A stretch of DNA of 64,000 nt from Hyphochytrium catenoides (lineage: Eukaryota > Sar > Hyphochytriomycetes > Hyphochytriales > Hyphochytriaceae), in the NCBI GenBank assembly GCA_900088475.1, contig FLMG01003894.1, positions 1-64,000 on the forward strand. Reading direction: 5' to 3'. The notes beneath the pieces are model-generated. The model made no database searches. It had not been told where the DNA came from and was given only the letters and a program-made list of their open reading frames with translations. Shown piece by piece: positions 57,338 to 64,000 of the stretch. The position numbers and the translations under genes were made by a program. The first letter of the stretch is position 1. Every line of letters begins with the position of its first letter.

Positions 57338-59844
57338 TCAACAGGAATGCAGAAGGGACGTGGCGTGGGCTCCTCCTAACCACTCGTTCGCCATGACGAC
57401 GGGCACCCAGCGGCGGAGTGAAGTCAGAAGCTCTTGGCCCGGTCGACCCTCAAACCTGTTCGCCATCAGGTCAAGGAATTGCAGAGGAAACCGTGAGGTT
57501 GAGGTGTTAGTGCCACAGTTGTTTCTGACCACAGGCCTCTCCAACGACAACCTGCGTCGCTTTGTCAGCGGGGACCGTTGCTCTGCATTTCTACTCTGAG
57601 AGCCTTTCTGCGGCCAGCCCTCCACCAACCTGACGAGAAGAGATAGTGTGCTGGTTGTGAGCTCGCATCGCGCCAAGTGGAGAGACTGCAGCCTAAACAT
57701 GTCTTGGCGGTAGGACAGGAGCTTGGCGACTCCAGCGTCTCCAATTAGGTTCCAGCTGAGGTCCAGTTCCTGTAAGGCCCCGTGAGCATGGAAGGCTTCT
57801 ACAAGGTCCTGCTGAAAGCTCTCTTCTCTAAGCCCTGTTCTTCTCATGATCAACCGTTGAAGTCGGACATTTTTCCGTAACAGCAAGGCTAAGGCTTCTG
57901 GCAGACATGACTCGCCAAGGGGATTATAGCTCACGTCCACGCTGGTCAAGGTTGTGAATGATTCTGCGACGGCGAGAAGGCCAGGACTGCCCATAGTGAG
58001 GCCAGAGAGATCCAGGACAGCAATTGGGGGTGCCCCTTCTCCTGCGGCCCGAACCGCCTCCGCGAGCCTGGTAATTTCAGGTGTACCAAGGTGGTGGATA
58101 TTAGAGAGGCTTAGAGACGTCAAAAATCGGAGGTGCCCTCGCTCCATGGCTCGGAATAGTCCGCCACCCCCGTCGGCCAGGTGCTGGGTGCTGGTGAGAT
58201 CAAGTGCACGGAGTGTGAGAGGGCCAGGTCGCTGTTTGCCACTCAAACCTAGCACTTCCAGCATCTCTCCATGGACCTCCTCTAGTCCCACCAGCCTTAG
58301 CGACTGGAATTTGCTATTCTTTCTCATTCCAATATTCCAAAGTTGAAGCTCATTAACTCCGAAGAGCTGCACGTGGAAGAGTGTGAGGCGGTAGAGTCCT
58401 GGGAGAAGCCGTGTGAGGAAGGTCTTCACCCAGGCCTTGGGTTCGTTATCTGCCTCACTCCCTCCTTGGGTGCTCACCATAGAGTGCCCACGCTCATCGG
58501 CGATACTCAGCGCCAATATGGGGCAGTTTGAGGCATTCGAAGTGAGCTCTGAGATAATAAAGCCGGTCAATTGTGATGTGTGATAGCCATAGGTGATGGC
58601 AGAGCACAGAGGGAGAAGAAAGACGTAACCTAAAGGTGAAAAGGTGGAATACCTTCTTAAGGTACAATCAGACCTTAAACAGCACGAGCGAGGGAAACCG
58701 CAGTATCGAGTAAGAGGAAGAACAGAGACGCCGCAGCCTCAACCTCACCTCCGGCCTCTGAGTGCCCCTTCGGTCCTCGACTTGTGAGTGCGTTCATAAC
58801 ATCCCTCATGTAGATCTCAGACCCAAGGTCCACGCAGACCTCCGACAGCTTCGGAAGGTCGTGAATAAGATCTATGACTCGGGCGAGGGAGGTGGCGTAT
58901 CCCCCCAATTCTGGCGGCGTCCAGCAGGCGCCTGCATGCGTGAGCTTTATCGTCCGCAGGGAGTGAAGCTCGGCCAGTGAGGGCAGCTTTGAACGCCAGT
59001 TAACCAAGCTTTCGACCCTGACAGTCAGGGTCCAGAGAACTCCAGAGAGGACCATACGAAAGACTCGTGGCTCCAGATTTCTGAGGAGACCTGCCCCCAT
59101 TGCTGCTCCAGTGCTGCGCCTCTCTCTCAGTTCCCCCGCCATCAGCAGCCGCCAAAACCATTCACGGCGGCTTTCCTCCCGCCGCCATCCGACAATTGTA
59201 TTGCTGTCACTTAGTCGCTGGTAGTGCTGAACGCTAGGCGTAGACAGAGAAAGCAGATTCGGTAGGGGCTCAGAATGAGAAGGTAGGTAACACGGAAGAA
59301 GAATCCCCAAGAAAGAGACGAGGTAACAGCAGCAGAACTCTTACCATGGAGGGAACATGCCACTCCGCCGACCTTGCGTCTCCCACGCTCCGGCTAGCAA
59401 CGGATAATCTTCATCTAAGACCTGCAAGGCTTGTGCAGTCGCCTCCTCAGCCAGATCGGCAGCGTCTGAGATGACTGGTTTGAGCTCATCGTCCTCTTCT
59501 ACTCTTCTCTTTCTATGGGCGACTTTGTCAACCCCATTTGGTCCCAACGAGATGAGGAAGCTTTCTAGGAGGCGCAAAGAGACGGCGTCCAGGCAGTCAA
59601 CTATACATGATAGCAGATCTGGCAAGGCGCAGATTGAGAGGAAGGCTGGGTCCCTTTGGCTGCTCGCCTTCTTCTCTCCAGATACTGACGCAAAGCGCGA
59701 GGACATCACTGCCGGCAATTTCCTATCCTTCTTTTCATTGAGACCTTGCTTCTCGCCATGGCCCTCTTCCCGAGGCATGAGGAAGCAGTAGTCTCTTCTT
59801 GGCACGGAGTAAAGAGCATCAATACTGCTGCTTCTTCTTCCCAC
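57338..59844 (-). CDS. Leucine-rich-repeat protein with possible F-box
   Basis: Three exons in phase: 59844-59345, 59209-58749, 58548-57338 (723 residues). Near residues 60-95 the stretch PAFLSICALPDLLSCIVDCL, DAVSLRLLESFL is compatible with an F-box, but it is weak. LRRs of the ribonuclease-inhibitor type occupy the second half: LRALDLTSTQHLADGGGGLF, LTSLSLSNIHHLGTPEITRL, IAVLDLSGLTMGSPGLLAVA, LTSVDVSYNPLGESCLPEAL, LQELDLSWNLIGDAGVAKLL, LQSLHLARCELTTSTLSLLV and LQFLDLMANRFEGRPGQELL. A basic KRRRLSLERP insert precedes the last repeat. F-box/LRR proteins pick substrates for SCF ubiquitin ligases; if the F-box is not real, this is a plain LRR adaptor. The acceptor at 59209 (AAG) is unusual. Confidence 0.78.
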
Positions 59845-62800
59845 TGCCCTTGTACAAGGGGAAGTGACAGACTCCTTCCAGAACCTCTATCAAAGAAGCT
59901 TCTTGTGAATCCTTCCTTCTCCCCCGACGATGCTATTTCCCCCTGCTCCTTCCTCCCCGCTATCCTCCTTCTCCAGCGGTGGTACCTTGCCGGGTAGCCC
60001 CGATGACGCTTTCTCCGATGATGTTCGTGTTTCCTTCTTCTTCCATTGGGACTGGACGATGTCTCTGAAGAGCTCAGCGTGTGTCCCTCTGCCCTCTGCT
60101 GCTCACGGCTGGACGACTACTGGGCGAGGCTGCCATTTGTATCTTCATCCTCCGTAGCCGCGAGGCCCAGCTCCTCCTCCTCCTCATACAGCACCAGGCA
60201 CCAGGGCTTCACAGCACCTGCTCCGCCCCCGCCGTGTCGTCCAAGCAGATGGATGATGTTCTCTGACAAACACACAACAAATACAAGTACCCACCATAAG
60301 TACCTGAGAGACCTAAGGACTTGGACCTTGAACAAGTACAATCCGCGCCGCCCCATAATGACTGACAAGCTGACCAGTGCTGCCCCGCCGCCCGCCACAC
60401 ACTGCTGTGGGAGGAGGAGGAGGGAAGAAGAAAGAATCGCCACAAAAACTTACGAAGAGCTTGCTGCCCGGAAGCACCACTTCCCAAACCTCTTCCCGTT
60501 GACGACACGACTAATGTTTAGAAAGCATTAGTCTACAGTCCGGACTGCCTAGAGATGGTAAAAAAGTAGAGTAGCAGTTTCGGTTCTAATAACTCTTGGT
60601 GCCGCATAGTAGTGATGAGCCATTCTTGATGGTTCAGCCTCCTCATTTTTCCGTGTTGACTTCTGCTGCTAGCTTCCTCCAGCAGGTAGCAGCAGTCGTG
60701 GTGCTACAGGTCGTGTCGTCCATCATCAGAGAGCAGCAGAAAGCGTCGTCTTCTTGGTGAAGATGATCGCTGCTGCTGCTTCTTCTCGGACTGACTTCCC
60801 AGCTTCTATCGCAAATCGGTCGTTAGACACCCGCTATTTCAGTCTTCTTCTTCTTCCTGCATTGCTTTCATTCTATTTCCTATCCTTGACCCTATCTCGC
60901 GCCCTCATACCCCACCGCAGCACCATCTAACCGAGAGCAGATGATCTGGAGGAAGCCGCGGCGCTCTAATGTGAACACCGACTATTATCATATCCATACC
61001 TACAGCAGCATCATCATCCCTATAATAGTAGTAACGTGTGATGAACCTCTAGAAGACGCCTACTCTGCAGCTCCTTCTTTGATGATAAGGTCAGAGAGAG
61101 AGAGAATAATGATGAAGGTTTCTGGTACGTGGGAGGGCTTCATCTTCTAGTTCCTGAGGTGCTCCTTACTTCCCAACCTCCTTTGTTGTTGTTGTTAGTA
61201 GTCTTTCTTCGCTCACCCTCCTCGCTTTGCCATCATCATGAACCTAGCTGCTCGTTGCGTCTCCTCCTCCGCAATCTCTATCGTTCAGTTCCGCTTCTTT
61301 CGTTGCTATTCGTAATAATGGCATCTCTTACCTCACTCTACCACCGATGATGTCATCCTCTTCTCTCACGAGCGATCAACGCCTTTACTTGTTTGTTACG
61401 ACCTCTCTTCTCCCAGCTCACAGTAGTAACCGCCGCCCTGGCTCGCTTTTACTCTATAATGGCTGCCATTGTCATTTCTCCTCGATCATCTGCTGCCGCC
61501 AAAGCTATAAGTGTCCATTATTGGTATTCACTCATGTGGTGGCTTGTAATATAAGAAGACTAGGGACGGGTCCTGAGGGAGAAGAATGAGAAGAAGAAGG
61601 TCCTTTGTCTGTACCTTGGCTGGCCAGGCCTCTCTACAGACAAGCTGAGGAGGAAGACTTAGCGGGAACGCGGTGCGCAAGTAACAAAATGCCTTCTACT
61701 TCAGAGAGAAGTTTTATTAATTGAAATATGATAGTGTAGGAGTGTAACAAGGTGGGAGTCTCCCTTGGGAGAGTCATTCAGTCTACCTGATAATGTAAAG
61801 ATAGAAGTAGTTACATGCAAGAAAGATTAATCCAGAAGAGGTTATCCAAGAAACACGCAAAGGGGAAGAAGAGAGCAAAAAAGGAAAAGAATGAGAGTAT
61901 CCGTCGTCAAAGCGATCCGTTGCGTACTCTAGTCACGACTGCTGCCTGTCCTGAGAGTACTTCATCATCCCATACACCCGCCGATCCTCCGTGTCATCCA
62001 GGGCGCAATCAGGTTGTGGTTAGCAGCTGTCAGAGAAACACGCACACAGGTAAAATCATGACTCTATACTTAGCGTTTGAGACCTGGGAGCAGGAGAGCT
62101 TCCTCCTGGGCGGCGCCGGCTCAGCTCGTAACGTACTACCCCTAGTAGTTGCCCGGCGGCACCGAGGAAGCTTGAAAAGAACGCTCTAACGCCGATATGC
62201 GAGTAGTAGAGACTGCCCAATATTGAAAGTGAGATTGCAGAAGAAAGACTAACGTGGAGAGCGCCGGGAATGCCTATTTCTTTCTTGATGCACTCCTCCA
62301 TGATGATGATGCAAGATCCAGATTACTACCAGCTAAACATGGAAAACATGCAATCAGGAGTGCCGCCATCTCTTTAAACCACTTCTTATTACGGAGGATG
62401 TGGCCCTTGACTACTACTTTACTACTTGGCGAGGACACATAAGAGACTGCCGTCCTTGGCAAGAAGCAAAAAACCTACTACATCTTGTCAAGCCGTCAAT
62501 TCCTGCATAACAAGAAGCTCAGAGCCAAGCGCTTGACGGAGGTCGTTAAAAATGAGTAGGGCTACTTCTTCACCACCACCATAATTCAGAACAAATTTAC
62601 CTGCTTCAGACTGCCAGTTTGACCATCACAAGAAAGGATAACAGAGTCATGACACGAGACCTTGCCCTCTCAGAAAAAGAGACGCTAAAGCAGATATGGA
62701 CGAGCCTGGATCGCCTAAAGATAGTGAAGAGGTGAGATTACAGTTAGTGTGCGGCGAGGGGAAATCTCTATCCCTTTCCTCGTCCATGCAAGACATCAGG

Positions 62801-64000
62801 AACTAGACTCCCACGCTTAGCTGAATATCTCTTTTAGAAGAAAGGACGCCATCAAGAGTCCCATATGTAGAAAAGAAGCATACCCCATAAGGGATGTGAC
62901 GGTTAATAACCTGATAACACCTTACCGCCAAACATGAACGAAGAAGACAACAAAGGATTCTACTGTTGTATGTAAGGCTGGTGATGAGGGGTTCGAGGAG
63001 ATTGTCTAGATTGACACCGGCGCCGCCTTAATAAGTGGTTCGTGGAGTTATTTTACTGCGAGTCCGAAGGGGGAATCTCACTTTCAGCCCGCGCAGAACG
63101 ATCCGCCTCTCTATTTTTTTCTATTTTTCGTGTTGGTGTGAGTCTATCTTGTCTTCAGGTTTTTACTCCCATCTTCTCATTAACACGAGATGATTGATAG
63201 GCTACTACTAGAACAAGAAGAAGTAAAAGAAGCAAAAAGAAGTAGGAGAAAGAGGAGAAGAGGAGAAAGAAGAAGAAGAAGAAGAAGAAGAGACAAAAAA
63301 GAGGTAAAACGCCTTGGTCTCGTCCTCAGCTCGATCTCATCCACGCTCATCATCAGTAAAGGAAGAATCATAGTCGAGCTCCTCAGTAGTAATGCTTTTT
63401 ATTGATGGCTGTATGGGTGGTGAGGCTTTGTCAGCTTCCGCTCTCAACACCTCCCCGGAGGTCCAGCCTCCTCAAGTGTCCTTCGGCCTCTGCGTTGTTC
63501 TCCCCGGAAGGTAGACTTTGTCTTACGCAAGTAGAGGGGACAATCCCGAGTTCTGGAAGCAGTTCTCGGAACTGAGGGGCAGGTAACGCCTTTCTTGTCC
63601 CGGTTTGTCCAGTCATAGCACTGGACAAAGTCTTCACTTACGATGCTTTCGGACGTCTGCCTCTTGGAGGGTCGTGTGCTGATCTTCCTCCTTCTTGGGC
63701 CTGTTGCTCTCTCAGAAGGACTGGGAGGAGGAGGAGGAGAATCACTTGTTTGTAGAGCCGTCTACCTCCTCAGTAGTAGCTCATACTGTTGGAGCCTGGG
63801 TGGTGCTTAGTGGTGTGTGGAACGTCCACTTGCCTAGGTCTTTGATCTCTCCTGCGACTTCATCCATCCACATGGCGCGGTAAAGGTTAGGGCCGGTGTT
63901 GTCCTCAATAATAGGAAGAGGAGGACTTCCTCCCCAAAGAAGGTGGTGGTGACGGCGTTGGGCATGGTTGAATTGTTCGCTCCTTATTAAAAAATGTTAG
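59845..64000. other. Gene-poor 4-kb tail rich in CTT/GAA and CTC-type simple sequence
   Basis: No gene was supported. CTTCTT, CTCCTC and GAAGAA runs make many frames open by chance. A minus-strand segment 60117-60290 reads NIIHLLGRHGGGG, VKPWCLVLYEEEEELGL and ends at a stop, with a possible upstream exon VVNGKRFGKWCFRAASSS (about 60510-60455); this could be a small unknown gene but no family fits. Near 63005-63060 a plus frame contains IDTGAALISGSWSY, resembling a retroelement aspartic-protease site, preceded by a stop. Both are weak. Confidence 0.35.
63265..63293. repeat. (GAA)n trinucleotide repeat
   Basis: Around nine GAA units (with AGA phase), inside a longer purine-rich stretch. Confidence 0.85.

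Noticed and set aside
1-64000. CRISPR array, bacterial operon, rRNA or tRNA gene
   Set aside because: No regularly spaced direct repeats, no Shine-Dalgarno-led polycistronic genes and no recognisable rRNA or cloverleaf were found by eye; a tRNAscan run would be needed to exclude tRNAs fully.

Overview
This window comes from a nuclear genome of an intron-rich, probably unicellular eukaryote. Almost every recognisable gene is broken by short GT-AG introns (mostly about 50-400 nt). Genes lie on both strands with small gaps, and the products are eukaryotic core proteins (RFC2, prefoldin 4, V-ATPase B, RNA polymerase I RPA12, EMC5, VAC14, CLU, ATP23). (CT)n/(GA)n microsatellites sit in introns and spacers. 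The species cannot be named from the sequence alone. A protist or alga fits best, because the conserved genes are divergent and no clear animal, plant or fungal marker is present.

Layout. 0-1.1 kb: decayed Ty3/gypsy-type integrase end followed by a polypurine tract and a candidate 3' LTR. 1.6-11.2 kb: small ankyrin-repeat gene (+), EMC5 (-), large helical organelle-type protein (+), SRR1-like protein (+), RPA12 (-). 11.4-16.7 kb: an uncertain small gene (-), then VAC14 (+, about 18 exons). 17.2-21.6 kb: CKK-domain (CAMSAP/Patronin-like) protein (-). 22.9-27.4 kb: CLU (+). 27.8-30.8 kb: ATP23 (-) and prefoldin 4 (+), head to head. 31.3-35.9 kb: membrane-anchored methyltransferase (-) and V-ATPase subunit B (+), head to head. 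36.2-42.5 kb: a strongly divergent F1-ATPase alpha-like protein (-) and mitochondrial-type ribosomal protein bL17 (+), head to head. 42.6-44.9 kb: RFC2 (-). 45.4-48.9 kb: DegT/DnrJ/EryC1-type PLP aminotransferase (-). 50.1-52.3 kb: N-glycosylated type I membrane protein (-). 53.0-56.7 kb: rearranged Ty1/copia remnants with an inverted reverse-transcriptase segment, a 41-bp inverted repeat and two tails facing each other. 57.3-59.8 kb: leucine-rich-repeat protein with a possible F-box (-). 59.8-64.0 kb: gene-poor, simple-sequence-rich DNA with at most weak retroelement traces.

Gene models were built by reading splice junctions by eye, checking that reading phase is kept across each intron, and comparing the conceptual protein with family patterns recalled from general knowledge. 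Exon boundaries are given where phase closes. They are predictions without transcript support. There is no operon logic here. The only arrangement that hints at joint control is the set of head-to-head pairs, notably the mitochondrial F1-alpha-like/bL17 pair.
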